Positions 8,084-16,182 are shown, numbered from the stretch's first letter. The stretch: 64,000 nucleotides of DNA from an uncultured Elusimicrobiales bacterium (GCA_910576915.1 CAJTJT010000001.1:124001-188000), one strand, 5' to 3'. The notes: generated by a model not told the origin, from the letters alone. A program made the numbers and translations.

Positions 8084-8626
8084 CTAGCAATTTTTATAAT
8101 AGATTTCTTTCTTCGTTTTGTCCGCCGTTTCTTTTCCGGCGAGCGTTTCCAAAATCAGGAACCCGAAGTCAATCGTCGCGGCCGCGCTTTTGCCGGTAAT
8201 TACGTTTCCGTCCCGCACGGCATAATCTTCCTGATATTCTCCGCCGAAGTCCTCATTCATGGATGTAAAGCACGTATATTTTTTGCCTTTTAAATAGCCG
8301 GCATGGCCCAAAATCGTCGGGCCCGCGCAAATGGCGGCCACCGTTTTGCCCTCGGTCATAAATTGTTTGATAAGGGCTTGAACGTCCGCGCTGGCTTCCA
8401 GCGCTTTATATTCCGGGCCGCCGGGAATGACAAGCGCCCCGTATTCCGCCGCATTTAATTGCGAGAAAGGCCGCAGGTTTGTAACCGTCAGCCCGAAGCG
8501 GCCGGTAGCGTCTTTATCCAAAAGCGAATATACGTCCACAGTAAGGCCGCCGCGGCGTAAAATGGCGTAAGTGCCAACGGCTTCGATTTCTTCAAATCCA
8601 TCTGTTACAATCATGCAAACTTTCAT
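8084..8626 (-). CDS. DJ-1/PfpI family protein
   Basis: 180 residues, full length for a DJ-1/ThiJ domain. The nucleophile elbow AAICAGPTILG carries the reactive Cys, and the conserved Glu lies in VTDGFEEIEAV near residue 15. Members act as glyoxalase/deglycase-type or redox-sensing proteins, often called protein deglycase YajL. Its ATG overlaps the TAA of the upstream Cys-rich family gene, so the two are translationally coupled. It ends with TAG before a bidirectional terminator. Confidence 0.92.
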   Translation of the reverse strand: MKVCMIVTDGFEEIEAVGTYAILRRGGLTVDVYSLLDKDATGRFGLTVTNLRPFSQLNAAEYGALVIPGGPEYKALEASADVQALIKQFMTEGKTVAAICAGPTILGHAGYLKGKKYTCFTSMNEDFGGEYQEDYAVRDGNVITGKSAAATIDFGFLILETLAGKETADKTKKEIYYKNC

Positions 8627-9078
8627 TATTCTTCCTCCGGGGAGCGGTCTTCATACGGCTCAAACAGGCCGGGAAACAGCTGGTCTTCCACGATGCGCGC
8701 GCAGTCGGCCACGCAGCCGCGGCAGGAGCGCAGGCGGTCGGTTTTCCCGTCCGTACCGCGTAAGAGCGCACAGCAGGAAGTGGTATTCCAGTTTTCAAAC
8801 TGTTTAATCATGTGGCCGCCCAGGTCGAACGTGGAAAATTTGGTGGCGGGTTCTGCCATATTGCCGTCGCTGTTTTTGAGGCCGGCAAGCATCATCATGG
8901 CGCAAATGGAGCCGCACATTTCGTAACGCTTGGCGATGCCGAGCCCGTAGGCCTCGACGGCGCGGAAAGCGGTTTTTTCGTCCATGTCCAGCAAGTCGCA
9001 ATAGGTACAGGCGACGGCCTGTGCGCAGTTATATCCGTTTTTGTGGCGGTTTTTGGCGAGTTGTACGCGGGATTTCAT
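8626..9078 (-). CDS. C_GCAxxG_C_C family protein
   Basis: About 150 residues. Paired cysteines are spread in the pattern of the C_GCAxxG_C_C family: YNCAQAV, MCGSICAM, TSCCALL and a terminal SCRGCVADCARI. Members are thought to bind a metal or redox cofactor and often sit with redox proteins. ATG 9078 follows AAGGAAC and is preferred over an in-frame start at 9123, which would lie in the metK terminator. It is coupled to the DJ-1 gene. Confidence 0.85.
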   Translation of the reverse strand: MKSRVQLAKNRHKNGYNCAQAVACTYCDLLDMDEKTAFRAVEAYGLGIAKRYEMCGSICAMMMLAGLKNSDGNMAEPATKFSTFDLGGHMIKQFENWNTTSCCALLRGTDGKTDRLRSCRGCVADCARIVEDQLFPGLFEPYEDRSPEEE

Positions 9079-9100
9079 AGCATGTTCCTTTGTGTTTTTT

Positions 9101-9131
9101 AAAAAACCCGGAGGGCTTTTCACCCTCCGGG
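9101..9131 (-). terminator. metK terminator
   Basis: On the minus strand CCGGAGGG pairs with CCCTCCGG around TGAAAAG and is followed by a run of six T. It lies between metK and the Cys-rich family gene. Confidence 0.85.
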
Positions 9132-9137
9132 GAAATG

Positions 9138-10298
9138 TTATTTGGCGGCTTTTTTAAGCGCGCTTACTTTGTCCGTCTTTTCCCAGGCAAATTCCTTGCG
9201 GCCAAAATGGCCGTAGGCCGCCGTGGGACAATAGCCGGGACTCCTTAATTTAAAGTGCTCGATAATGCCGCGCGGCGTGAGCGGGAAAAGTTTGCGCGCA
9301 ATTTGCGCCAGCTTTTCGTCCGGCAGAACACCCGTTCCGTCCGTATCCACGTAGAAACCGACGGGTTCTTCGCGCCCGATGGCGTAGGCCAGCTGGACGG
9401 TGCATTCGTGCGCCAGTCCGGCCGCTACGATGTTTTTGGCGATGTAGCGCGCCATGTACGCCGCGGAGCGGTCCACTTTGGTCGGGTCCTTGCCGGAGAA
9501 CGCGCCGCCGCCGTGGGGGCAGCGTCCGCCGTAGGTGTCTACGATGATTTTGCGGCCCGTCAGCCCGGTGTCGGACTGCGGCCCGCCGATTACAAATTTG
9601 CCCGTGGGATTAATATAGATTTTGGTGTTTTTATCCATCCACTTTTTGATTTCGGGCGTGAGGGCGGCATTGGCGATTTCTTTTTTGGATTTTTCGGTGA
9701 TTTTGTCGCCGGATTTATCCAAAATTTCTTCGGTGTGCTGTGTGGAGATGACGACGGTATCCACGCGGACGGGTTTGCCGTCTTGGTATTCCACGGTTAC
9801 CTGGCTTTTGGCGTCCGGGCCGAGGTAAGCCAGCGTGCCGCTCTTGCGTACTTGTTCCAAATTTTTCAAAATTTCATGCGATAACACCAAAGAAAGCGGC
9901 ATCAGTTCCGGCGTTTCGTTTACGGCGTACCCCACCATCAGGCCCTGGTCGCCCGCGCCGCCTACGTCTACCCCTTGGCTGATGTCGGGCGATTGTTTGC
10001 CGATTACGTTGATGACGGCGCAGGTTTTGTAGTTAAAACCGTATTTGGCGTCGTCGTAACCGATGTTTTTGATTACGTCGCGCGCGATTTGTTCCACATC
10101 CACCCAGGTGCGGGTGGTAATTTCCCCGCCGATGATCACCAGGCCGCGCGTGATATACGTTTCGCAGGCTACGCGGGCGGTTTTGTCTTTCTTTAAAATT
10201 TCGTCTAAAATAGCGTCGGAAATTTGATCGCAGACTTTGTCCGGGTGCCCTTTGGAAACGGACTCGGACGTGAAAAAGCATTTTCCTTGTTTAATCAT
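9138..10298 (-). CDS. metK: S-adenosylmethionine synthetase
   Basis: 386 residues, the normal length. It makes S-adenosylmethionine from methionine and ATP. Family signatures are clear: [13 protein letters not shown] with the ATP-binding His near the N-terminus, [12 protein letters not shown], the C-terminal [16 protein letters not shown] loop, and [12 protein letters not shown]. No Shine-Dalgarno sequence precedes the ATG. Instead an extended -10 at 10352-10360 would give a leader of about 45 bases containing a GGAACC/GGTTCC stem. It is followed by its own terminator. Confidence 0.98.
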   Translation of the reverse strand: MIKQGKCFFTSESVSKGHPDKVCDQISDAILDEILKKDKTARVACETYITRGLVIIGGEITTRTWVDVEQIARDVIKNIGYDDAKYGFNYKTCAVINVIGKQSPDISQGVDVGGAGDQGLMVGYAVNETPELMPLSLVLSHEILKNLEQVRKSGTLAYLGPDAKSQVTVEYQDGKPVRVDTVVISTQHTEEILDKSGDKITEKSKKEIANAALTPEIKKWMDKNTKIYINPTGKFVIGGPQSDTGLTGRKIIVDTYGGRCPHGGGAFSGKDPTKVDRSAAYMARYIAKNIVAAGLAHECTVQLAYAIGREEPVGFYVDTDGTGVLPDEKLAQIARKLFPLTPRGIIEHFKLRSPGYCPTAAYGHFGRKEFAWEKTDKVSALKKAAK

Positions 10299-10360
10299 AA
10301 TCTATACGGAACCTGATTAAATTTGAGGGGGAGGGATGGTTCCATATTCATATTATACCA
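10299..10360 (-). promoter_or_regulatory. metK promoter and structured leader
   Basis: On the minus strand TGG-TATAAT (10352-10360) is an extended -10. The predicted leader contains ATATGGAACC near its 5' end and GGTTCCGTATA just before the ATG, forming a stem of about 9-10 bp. There is no ribosome site. It does not match a SAM riboswitch class that I can recognise by eye. Confidence 0.45.
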
Positions 10361-10458
10361 CTTGTGCACATCACTGGATAGCGTTTTCCCCAAGCGGGTG
10401 CGGTGCGCCGCACCCTGCGGGCCGTCAACTCCGGGACTTTGTTTGTTATTGCCGTTTA

Positions 10459-10576
10459 GCAGGCCTTAACCCGTTTATAAAATCCGTTCCGTACGGGAGA
10501 AGCATTTTATTTGTCCGAGCCGTAGGCGAGTTGTAAAATGCGCCGTACGGAACTGGATTTTATGGGTGCGGCCTGC
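10459..10576 (+). repeat. 118-bp palindromic element, copy 1
   Basis: It begins GCAGGCC and ends GGCCTGC. The inner arms ATAAAATCCGTTCCGTACGG and CCGTACGGAACTGGATTTTA pair, with GCATTTTA/TAAAATGC further in. The copies at 14437 and 63274 have exactly the same length and nearly the same sequence. No open reading frame is carried. Confidence 0.88.
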
Positions 10577-10586
10577 GAGTTTTTTG

Positions 10587-10612
10587 TTACTTTTTGTCGA
10601 TACAAAAAGTAA
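10587..10612 (+). repeat. Hairpin TTACTTTTTGT-CGAT-ACAAAAAGTAA
   Basis: A perfect 11-bp inverted repeat with a CGAT loop. It follows each of the three 118-bp elements at the same distance. A decayed copy is seen near 52620-52640. Confidence 0.75.
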
Positions 10613-10627
10613 AAACTAACTTTGGGG

Positions 10628-10658
10628 CATGTCTTAAACAGTGTGGCTTAAACTAATC
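10628..10658 (+). promoter_or_regulatory. Upstream box B, copy 1
   Basis: CATGTCTTAAACAGTGTGG followed by CTTAAACTAATC. The same box recurs at 14673, 26104, 26316 and 52657, and in degenerate form at 51195. Here it ends about 40 bases before the -35 of P2. Its role is unknown; a regulator-binding site or the edge of a repeat unit are both possible. Confidence 0.65.
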
Positions 10659-10697
10659 AGAGGAGCGCGGACAAGCGGGGAGCCCAAGCTCTGGGCC

Positions 10698-10725
10698 TTG
10701 ACTCGTTTTTTTTTTTTGATACATT
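10698..10725 (+). promoter_or_regulatory. Poly-T spacer promoter P2 (T12), Cys-rich prepilin
   Basis: -35 TTGACT at 10698-10703, CG, twelve T at 10706-10717, GA, -10 TACATT at 10720-10725, spacer 16. The 155-base leader to the ATG at 10881 contains a long-range pairing (GAGGCGGGCTGGCCG with CGGCCAGTCCCTCCTC) and a second stem (GCGGGAAGA/TCTTCCCGC). Confidence 0.72.
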
Positions 10726-10880
10726 TGGCTAATGAGGCGGGCTGGCCGTATTCTTTTCGGGTTTGTTTTGCCAAAAAGGCAGTTTAATTCGTTTTAACCG
10801 GCCAGTCCCTCCTCAAGAGACACCGGAAGCGGGAAGAGCGGATTCCCCCGTTCTTCCCGCAATACTAACGAGGAGGGCGT

Positions 10881-12323
10881 ATGAAGAACAAAAAGAAAGC
10901 CTTTACGTTAACCGAGTTATTAGTAGTGGTTATCGTAATAGGCGTGTTAAGCGCGGCAGTACTGCCGAAGTTTAGTAAAGTAATCGAAACGCGCAAAACA
11001 ACGGAAGCGGAGGAGTTAATGGCTTCTATCCGCACGGAACAGGAAAAGCGCTGCGCGTTGGATAAGCCGTATATAGCGGATGATATTTCCAGACTAAATG
11101 ATATTGTAAAGAACCCGGACACGAAGAATTATGAGATAACGCTGCAAGGTACAGGCGTAATTGCGAGCAGTAAAGGTAATTACAGTTATACGTTGGAAAT
11201 GCCATCGTATTTAGATGGGAGAATTTGTTGTAGAGGAAATGACTGTGAAAAACTGAACAAGAACTATCCGAACTGTGATGTGGGATTCACATATGAACCG
11301 TCGCCGGAGAGCTGTGCGGGAACTATCCCTCCGGTAGAACCTGAAATACACCCTTGCACGGGCAGTGATACGCAAGCGTGCGGATGTCAAAACAAAGGCA
11401 CACAAAGCCGTACGTGCAATACAACCACGGGTGAATGGAGCGACTGGGGCGCATGCAGTATCAGTGACTCCTGTGAATGTACGGGGGAAAAGAAAGACCG
11501 CCAGGCGTGCACGGCGGGAAATACCTGTGGGTTTGAAACGCGCACGGCGACGTGTGACGCCTCTACGGGCGAATGGGAATACGGTGCTTGGAACAAAAGC
11601 GGGTGTACCTCCCAACCTACGCAGACGAGCAAGAGCTGCAGTTCTTGCGGCGGCATGCAGAGTATTACGTATACGTGTAATAAAGACAGCGGTTCCTGGG
11701 ACAGCACGTTTGGGGATTGCGACAAGCCGGAAGAAGAATGTGATGACTGCGTAGACGGCCGGGAAATTGTTAACGATTATTATGGGGATGATACATGTGA
11801 TGGGGACAAAATAAACCAGTATGTGGTGGATAGAATGGTCCTGTCGAAATTTGAATGTTACGATGTATATTCGGTCGGTGAAGATACGGAATGGTCAGGC
11901 AGTTACACTTGCGGGGATGCTCTTATTGTTTGTGAACCTCCGTTGGTGCGGCGTTGTATTAAAGGCAAGTGGAAATGTCAAAATCCTGAATATGATGACT
12001 GTCCCGGAGGAATTTGTAATGAACAGCCTGGTGAGCCGGGGCATATTACTTCAGTTGGCCGGCAGGTTGTTGCCAAGGTTACCATTTGCGGCCGCGGGGG
12101 GGCGATTATCGACGGACCGATAGACATTGGAACTGATCTTCAAAACTGTACTTTGGGGGGAACGTGTACCTCGGTGGGGTTTCCCGGAAAGTGGATTAAA
12201 GATGCAAAGGGACGGTGCTGCTGTCAGCCGGATTGCCACAGTAGTCCCAATTCAAACGGGCTTGCTTGCGTGGCCCCCAACTGCTTGACGACTTACACCG
12301 GCGCGAATGATGGTTTGAAATAA
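10881..12323 (+). CDS. Prepilin-like protein with large Cys-rich thrombospondin-like ectodomain
   Basis: 480 residues, nearly three times the length of the other pilins here. Residues 1-35 are a class III leader and alpha-1 helix: MKNKKKA-FTLTELLVVV with Glu at position 5 of the mature chain. A short pilin headpiece follows to about residue 150. Residues 155-285 contain three imperfect repeats of the type QSRTCN..TGEWSDWGAC, resembling thrombospondin type 1 repeats. The rest is Cys-rich without a recognised family. I count 40 Cys, so extensive disulfide bonding is likely. GAGGAGG precedes the ATG and P2 lies upstream. It may act as a pilus tip or minor pilin adhesin; this role is inferred. 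Confidence 0.85.
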   Translation: MKNKKKAFTLTELLVVVIVIGVLSAAVLPKFSKVIETRKTTEAEELMASIRTEQEKRCALDKPYIADDISRLNDIVKNPDTKNYEITLQGTGVIASSKGNYSYTLEMPSYLDGRICCRGNDCEKLNKNYPNCDVGFTYEPSPESCAGTIPPVEPEIHPCTGSDTQACGCQNKGTQSRTCNTTTGEWSDWGACSISDSCECTGEKKDRQACTAGNTCGFETRTATCDASTGEWEYGAWNKSGCTSQPTQTSKSCSSCGGMQSITYTCNKDSGSWDSTFGDCDKPEEECDDCVDGREIVNDYYGDDTCDGDKINQYVVDRMVLSKFECYDVYSVGEDTEWSGSYTCGDALIVCEPPLVRRCIKGKWKCQNPEYDDCPGGICNEQPGEPGHITSVGRQVVAKVTICGRGGAIIDGPIDIGTDLQNCTLGGTCTSVGFPGKWIKDAKGRCCCQPDCHSSPNSNGLACVAPNCLTTYTGANDGLK

Positions 12324-12337
12324 TAAGCTTGTATAAG

Positions 12338-12370
12338 AACAAAGCCTCCGCTGTATGCGGAGGCTTTGTT
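12338..12370. terminator. Bidirectional terminator
   Basis: AACAAAGCCTCCG pairs with CGGAGGCTTTGTT around CTGTATG. It lies between the convergent Cys-rich pilin and M20 peptidase genes. Confidence 0.85.
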
Positions 12371-12395
12371 GTTCGTGTGTGGCGGATAAAACGGG

Positions 12396-13844
12396 TTATT
12401 TGGTTTCGGGCGTGGTGGATTCCTGTGGCGTAAGGGGCAGTAAATCTTCGCCGTAGGCGAAATCAAAGACAATGCCGGAGATAAACTGAAGCTGGTTGAA
12501 AAAATCTTGCTCGCTGATAAATTCGTCCGGCGTGTGGGTGGTGTTTTCGCCCAGCGGGTCCATATCCGGGCCCAGGCCGTAGGTAATGACGCCCAGTTTG
12601 CGCAGGAATTCGTTATCGCCCGACGCGGGGCTCATGCCCGGTACGGTGATGGCCCCCGGCAGTATTTTGGCCGCCGTTTTGGAAATGGACGCAAACAACG
12701 GGTCCGTGCCGTCCATCGGCGCGGGGAACGGCGTTTGGGGGCGTTCCAAAATTTCGAGGCTGATGTTTTCTTCGTCTTTAAAAATTTCTTTTACGTGTTC
12801 GAAAAAATCGTCCGGGTCCGTGCCGGGGAGCAGGCGCACATTGATGACCGCGCTGGCTTCGCCGCTGGCGGAGCCGGAATCTTTGCTGGCGGAAAGTACG
12901 GTGGGGTTGAGCGTATCTTTTAACTGGGAGCGGAAAAACGGGTCAAGCGCCATAATCTCGGCGGCGGAAGATTGGGTTTGCGGCCCGCCGGAGAGCAAAA
13001 AGTCAATCGTGGTTTGGCCGTCTTCATCCTGCAGCGGAGCGATGGTTTTAAAGAAGGTACGCGCCGTAGGGGTGAGTTTGGCGGGCGGATTGTACGCGGC
13101 GATTTTGGCCAAAGCCTGCGAGAGCAGGTAGACGGCGTTATCGTTTACCGGCATGGACGAGTGCACACCCGTGCCGTAGGCGGTGATTTTAATATCCATG
13201 TACATTTTGGTGGAGGCTTCGGCAAAGATTAAATCCACGCCGTCTTTATTTTTGATAATGCCGCCGCCTTCGTTGAGCGCAAACCCGGGTTTTATTTTAT
13301 CCCAATGGGCGGCGCCCAGCCATAAAAGGCCTGTTTCGCTGCCGGATTCTTCGCCGGAGGTGGCGAGGAAAATGATGTCGCGCTTGGGGGTGATGTTTTG
13401 GTCTTTTAGCCAGGTGAACAGGGCCAAATATGCCGCCGTATAATTTTTTGCGTCCGTAGAACCCAGGCCGTAGATGTTGCCTTTTTCCACGGTGGCTTTA
13501 AAGGGGGGATAACTCCAGCCTTCGGCGGCGGGGGCCGTGTCTAAATGGGAAATGAGAAGCAGCGGTTTTTGTTCCGGGTCGCTTCCTTTAATGCGGGCCA
13601 TGAGGTTGGCGCGGCCTTTGCTGGGGATAAAAATATCCCAGTCTATTTGGTGTTTGTTAAATTCTTTATACAGGTAGCGCGCGGCGGAAAGCTCGTCGGG
13701 CTCCGGCAGGGAAGTGTCGATATTGATTAAGTTAACCAGATGGCGTTTTGCTTCGGCATTGAGCGCGGCCCACGGGTTTGTTTCACCCGCGTGAGCGGCG
13801 GACAGACAGAAGCAAAGCAGAGCCGCCAGGTAAACTTTTTTCAT
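12396..13844 (-). CDS. Exported M20 family metallopeptidase
   Basis: 482 residues with a signal peptide (MKKVYLAALLCFCLSAAHA). The M20 zinc ligands are present: SHLDTAPA (His and Asp), GLGSTDAKNY (bridging Asp), TSGEESGSETG (catalytic and zinc Glu), NEGGG and a late TPDE with His. Residues of about 230-340 form the dimerisation lid domain. Members cleave peptides or N-acyl amino acids; here it would act in the periplasm or at the surface. Its start overlaps the stop of the upstream DUF192 lipoprotein gene by ATGA, so the two are co-translated. Confidence 0.93.
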   Translation of the reverse strand: MKKVYLAALLCFCLSAAHAGETNPWAALNAEAKRHLVNLINIDTSLPEPDELSAARYLYKEFNKHQIDWDIFIPSKGRANLMARIKGSDPEQKPLLLISHLDTAPAAEGWSYPPFKATVEKGNIYGLGSTDAKNYTAAYLALFTWLKDQNITPKRDIIFLATSGEESGSETGLLWLGAAHWDKIKPGFALNEGGGIIKNKDGVDLIFAEASTKMYMDIKITAYGTGVHSSMPVNDNAVYLLSQALAKIAAYNPPAKLTPTARTFFKTIAPLQDEDGQTTIDFLLSGGPQTQSSAAEIMALDPFFRSQLKDTLNPTVLSASKDSGSASGEASAVINVRLLPGTDPDDFFEHVKEIFKDEENISLEILERPQTPFPAPMDGTDPLFASISKTAAKILPGAITVPGMSPASGDNEFLRKLGVITYGLGPDMDPLGENTTHTPDEFISEQDFFNQLQFISGIVFDFAYGEDLLPLTPQESTTPETK

Positions 13845-14287
13845 TTTTTCTCCGGCAGGATAAACTCAATTTTTGCGCCCGGTTCCACCCCGTGTTTGGC
13901 GGCCGTTCCGGCAGGAAGTTCCAACACGTAACGCCCAAAGCCTACTGCCTGGGGAACGTCGTAATCCGGCGTGTAGGTGTAGGTGTGGTCCATGTCGTGC
14001 GCGACGGAGGAAACGGTATGGTCGTTTTTGATGAACGCGATGTCTAAATTAATAAGGGTGTTTTTCATCCAAAATTGTTGGAGTTCGTCTTCATCGGAAA
14101 GAAAAAGCATGCCTTCGTTTTCGGGCAGGTGTTTGACGAACATCAGGCCTTTTTCTTTCTTTTCGGGCGTGTCCGCCACGCGGGCTTTAACGGCGAAACC
14201 GTCCGGCAGCGTAACGGTGACGTTTTGATACTGGTTGCACGCGCACAGGCAAATGAGTGCGGCGGTTAAAATAGCAAATTTCTTCAT
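13841..14287 (-). CDS. DUF192 lipoprotein
   Basis: About 148 residues. The N-terminus MKKFAILTAALICLCACNQ has a lipoprotein-type signal with LCAC before the mature chain. The DUF192 body follows: KGLMFVKHLPENEGMLF, FWMKNTLINLDIAFI, then YVLELPAGTAAKHGVEPG. It is an exported counterpart of the cytoplasmic copy at 4257. An in-frame ATG lies at 14293, but a TACACT -10-like box (14295-14300) sits 7 bases before ATG 14287, so a leaderless start there is likely. It overlaps the M20 peptidase gene. Confidence 0.88.
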   Translation of the reverse strand: MKKFAILTAALICLCACNQYQNVTVTLPDGFAVKARVADTPEKKEKGLMFVKHLPENEGMLFLSDEDELQQFWMKNTLINLDIAFIKNDHTVSSVAHDMDHTYTYTPDYDVPQAVGFGRYVLELPAGTAAKHGVEPGAKIEFILPEKK

Positions 14288-14436
14288 ATACATAAGTGTA
14301 GCAAATTAAGTCTTTTCCGTGCGGAATAACGGCGTTTTGTTATTCCCCGCCCTTCGTTCTGTTTATGTTGTTGCCGTTGTTGTTTGTGAAGGCCTTCATC
14401 CTGTTTATAAAACGCCTCCCGCGCGTTTCCGTTTAT

Positions 14437-14554
14437 GCAGGCCTTAACCCGTCTATAAAATTCGTTCCGTACGGAGAAAGCATTTTATTTGTCCGAGCCG
14501 TAGGCGAGTTGTAAAATGCGCCGTGCGGAACTGGATTTTATGGGTGTGGCCTGC
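14437..14554 (+). repeat. 118-bp palindromic element, copy 2
   Basis: The same GCAGGCC...GGCCTGC element as at 10459 and 63274, with the same length. The preceding 50 bases contain a partial, diverged duplicate of its left arm. Confidence 0.88.
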
Positions 14555-14564
14555 GAGTTTTTTG

Positions 14565-14592
14565 CTTACTTTTTGTCGATACAAAAAGTAAG
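14565..14592 (+). repeat. 12-bp hairpin CTTACTTTTTGT-CGAT
   Basis: A perfect inverted repeat with a CGAT loop, located 10 bases after the 118-bp element as in the other two copies. Confidence 0.75.
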
Positions 14593-14603
14593 AGAAGTAT
14601 TTG

Positions 14604-14625
14604 CTTCTTTTCGAAAGAAAAGAAG
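14604..14625 (+). repeat. Hairpin with GAAA tetraloop
   Basis: CTTCTTTTC-GAAA-GAAAAGAAG is a 9-bp stem closed by a GNRA-type loop. A closely similar hairpin follows the third element at 63441-63463. The loop type suggests that the structure may matter as RNA. Confidence 0.65.
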
Positions 14626-14630
14626 AAAGA

Positions 14631-14712
14631 ACCCTGCGGGCGGCCATACGGGGCGCGCCTTTTGTGGGTGGCGACATGTCCTAAACAGTGTGGCTTAAAC
14701 TAGTCAAATTAG
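14631..14712 (+). promoter_or_regulatory. Upstream box B, long form, copy 2
   Basis: ACCCTGCGGGCGGC at the left and GACATGTCCTAAACAGTGTGG with CTTAAACTAGTC at the right. The whole 80-base stretch is conserved with 26273-26353. It ends about 30 bases before the -35 of P3. Confidence 0.65.
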
Positions 14713-14742
14713 AGGGGAAAGATAACCGCGGCCTGGAAGGCC

Positions 14743-14770
14743 TTGACTTGTTTTTTTTTTTTGATAAATT
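14743..14770 (+). promoter_or_regulatory. Poly-T spacer promoter P3 (T12), prepilin gene
   Basis: -35 TTGACT at 14743-14748, TG, twelve T at 14751-14762, GA, -10 TAAATT at 14765-14770, followed by GGGG. The spacer is 16 bases. A GGCC...GGCC hairpin directly precedes the -35. Confidence 0.75.
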
Positions 14771-14782
14771 GGGGTAACGGTT

Positions 14783-14849
14783 CGGTTTGGGTTATATAAA
14801 AACTCCTACAGTATCCCAAACCGGGCCGCCAACAAGAAAACTTGTAGGA
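14783..14849 (+). promoter_or_regulatory. Possible H-type pseudoknot in pilin leader
   Basis: Two interleaved perfect pairings are visible. CGGTTTGGG (14783-14791) pairs with CCCAAACCG (14815-14823). TCCTACA (14804-14810) pairs with TGTAGGA (14843-14849), whose 3' end touches the AGGAAGGAG ribosome site. This order (a, b, a', b') is that of a pseudoknot and could gate translation. Function is inferred. Confidence 0.5.
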
Positions 14850-14860
14850 AGGAGAGAAAA

Positions 14861-15400
14861 ATGATTAAGAATAATAACAAAGGGTTCACGCTGATTGAGC
14901 TCTTAGTCGTTGTGCTCATCATCGGCATTTTGGCCGCCATGGCTATGCCGGCTTACTTCAAGGCGGTGGAACGCAGCCGTGCCGCGGAAGCAGATACGTT
15001 AATCGGAACGGTGGTAGGCGCTCAAGCTCGTTATAAAATGAAAACGGGTAATTTCGCTACGAAATGGACCAGCCTTGACGTGGCGCCGGCCAACGCGGCT
15101 GCTTTCAATGTTTATTGTACGAAGGGCCCCCAGCCTTCTGCTGATAACGGCACTTGCACCGGAAACGGTTTTGCCATTAAGTTAACGGGTACTTCTACCA
15201 CTTCCGGCAATCATTCCGGCGTGGAAGCCGCGCGCTCCGGTTCCGGCCAATATACGTATACCATTTGGAAAGAATACGATTCTACGGAACCGCCGCATTG
15301 TGCACTTGGCACTAATACGGAAGATGACAAAGAATTCTGCATTGAATATACCGGAAATGAAAGTTACACCGGTGACGCTTCCACGGTTGCCGGAAGCTGA
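14861..15400 (+). CDS. Type IV prepilin
   Basis: 179 residues. The short basic leader MIKNNNK is cut before GFTLIELLVVVLIIGILAAM, followed by MPAYFKAVERSRAAEADTL and a headpiece of about 140 residues. The C-terminus has the Cys pairs seen in related pilins (YCTKGPQPS, GTCTGNGF, HCALGT, EFCIEY). The ribosome site AAGGAGAG is strong and P3 lies 90 bases upstream. A paralogue follows at 15544 after a terminator. It is probably a major or minor subunit of a type IV pilus or pseudopilus; no assembly genes are in the window. Confidence 0.93.
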   Translation: MIKNNNKGFTLIELLVVVLIIGILAAMAMPAYFKAVERSRAAEADTLIGTVVGAQARYKMKTGNFATKWTSLDVAPANAAAFNVYCTKGPQPSADNGTCTGNGFAIKLTGTSTTSGNHSGVEAARSGSGQYTYTIWKEYDSTEPPHCALGTNTEDDKEFCIEYTGNESYTGDASTVAGS

Positions 15401-15420
15401 TATGGTTTGAAGTTTGCAAA

Positions 15421-15456
15421 CCGCTCTCCCGTGATATGGGGAGGGCGGTTTTTTAT
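15421..15456 (+). terminator. Terminator after prepilin
   Basis: CCGCTCTCCC pairs (with one G-U) with GGGAGGGCGG and is followed by six T. Confidence 0.85.
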
Positions 15457-15462
15457 TTGCGC

Positions 15463-15492
15463 TTGCACTCTGGGGTATTTTACTGGTACACT
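15463..15492 (+). promoter_or_regulatory. Ordinary sigma70-type promoter of second prepilin
   Basis: TTGCAC (15463-15468) and TACACT (15487-15492) are separated by 18 bases with no T tract. This is the one complete prepilin gene here that lacks the poly-T module. Confidence 0.4.
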
Positions 15493-15543
15493 TAAATAAA
15501 TAACGTCCGGCTCTTTGTATGCGGCAACCCGTGGAGGTTTTGC

Positions 15544-16077
15544 GTGAAAGGTTTTACTCTGATTGAGTTGTTGGTCGTCGTTTTGATTATAGGTATTTTA
15601 AGCGCGGCGGCTATGCCCGCTTACCAAAAAGCGGTGGAACGCTCCCGCATGGTGGAAGCCGTCAATTTACTGGATTCCGTAGCCCAGGCGCAGGAGCGCC
15701 GGTACATGAATGTAAATAAGTATTCGCTGGATTTCCGCGGGCTGGGCGTGGCCCCTAAGGGCGCTTCGGGCCCGACGTTTTGCACCAAAGGCTCCGTTTC
15801 CGGCGGTTCCCCCGCGTGCGGCACGGGCAACGGCTTTTTAATGCGTCTTACCGGGACGGATTACCCAGAAGGTATCGGTTATGCCGAACGCGTCAGCCCC
15901 GGCGAAATCCGCTACGCGTACACCCTCAGCCGCAAGTACGACAGTACCGGCACTACCTGTTCGGGAACCAACGACAACGGCAAGGCGCTGTGCGCGGATT
16001 ACTGCGGTATTGATACGCCCGTCGAATCCTGCTGCAGCGACGGCCGAAACTCCGCTTGCGACGAAATCGGCGGCTGA
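15544..16077 (+). CDS. Type IV prepilin, paralogue of 14861
   Basis: 177 residues starting at GTG 15544 after a GGAGG site. The leader is minimal (MK) before GFTLIELLVVVLIIGILSAA and MPAYQKAVERSRMVEAVNL. The headpiece closely follows that of the 14861 pilin (FCTKGSVSG..., GTGNGFLMRLTGTDY, YTLSRKYDST), so the two are tandem duplicates. The C-terminus is richer in Cys (DYCGIDTPVESCCSDG). It is separated from its neighbour by a terminator and has its own promoter without a T tract. Confidence 0.92.
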   Translation: MKGFTLIELLVVVLIIGILSAAAMPAYQKAVERSRMVEAVNLLDSVAQAQERRYMNVNKYSLDFRGLGVAPKGASGPTFCTKGSVSGGSPACGTGNGFLMRLTGTDYPEGIGYAERVSPGEIRYAYTLSRKYDSTGTTCSGTNDNGKALCADYCGIDTPVESCCSDGRNSACDEIGG

Positions 16078-16101
16078 TATTCACCCTTTTTCCTCTTAAC
16101 G

Positions 16102-16134
16102 ATACCGTCCTTGCCAGCAGGGACGGTATTTTTT
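16102..16134 (+). terminator. Terminator after second prepilin
   Basis: ATACCGTCC pairs with GGACGGTAT around TTGCCAGCA and six T follow. Confidence 0.85.
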
Positions 16135-16167
16135 ATGGCGTTTTGGCGGACGGGACGTATAGGTAAT

Positions 16168-16176
16168 TGGTATAAT
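16168..16176 (+). promoter_or_regulatory. Extended -10 adjoining the transporter operon start
   Basis: TGG-TATAAT ends 6 bases before ATG 16183, with no ribosome site. The transporter operon therefore probably begins as a leaderless mRNA. Confidence 0.5.
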
Positions 16177-16182
16177 AATACT

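Noticed and set aside
10459..14625. CRISPR array
   Set aside because: The repeats are long palindromes far apart, not short direct repeats with uniform spacers, and no cas genes are seen.
15544..16077. Second tandem prepilin as a ninth member of the poly-T set
   Set aside because: Its upstream region has only an ordinary promoter-like pair (TTGCAC, TACACT) and no T tract.
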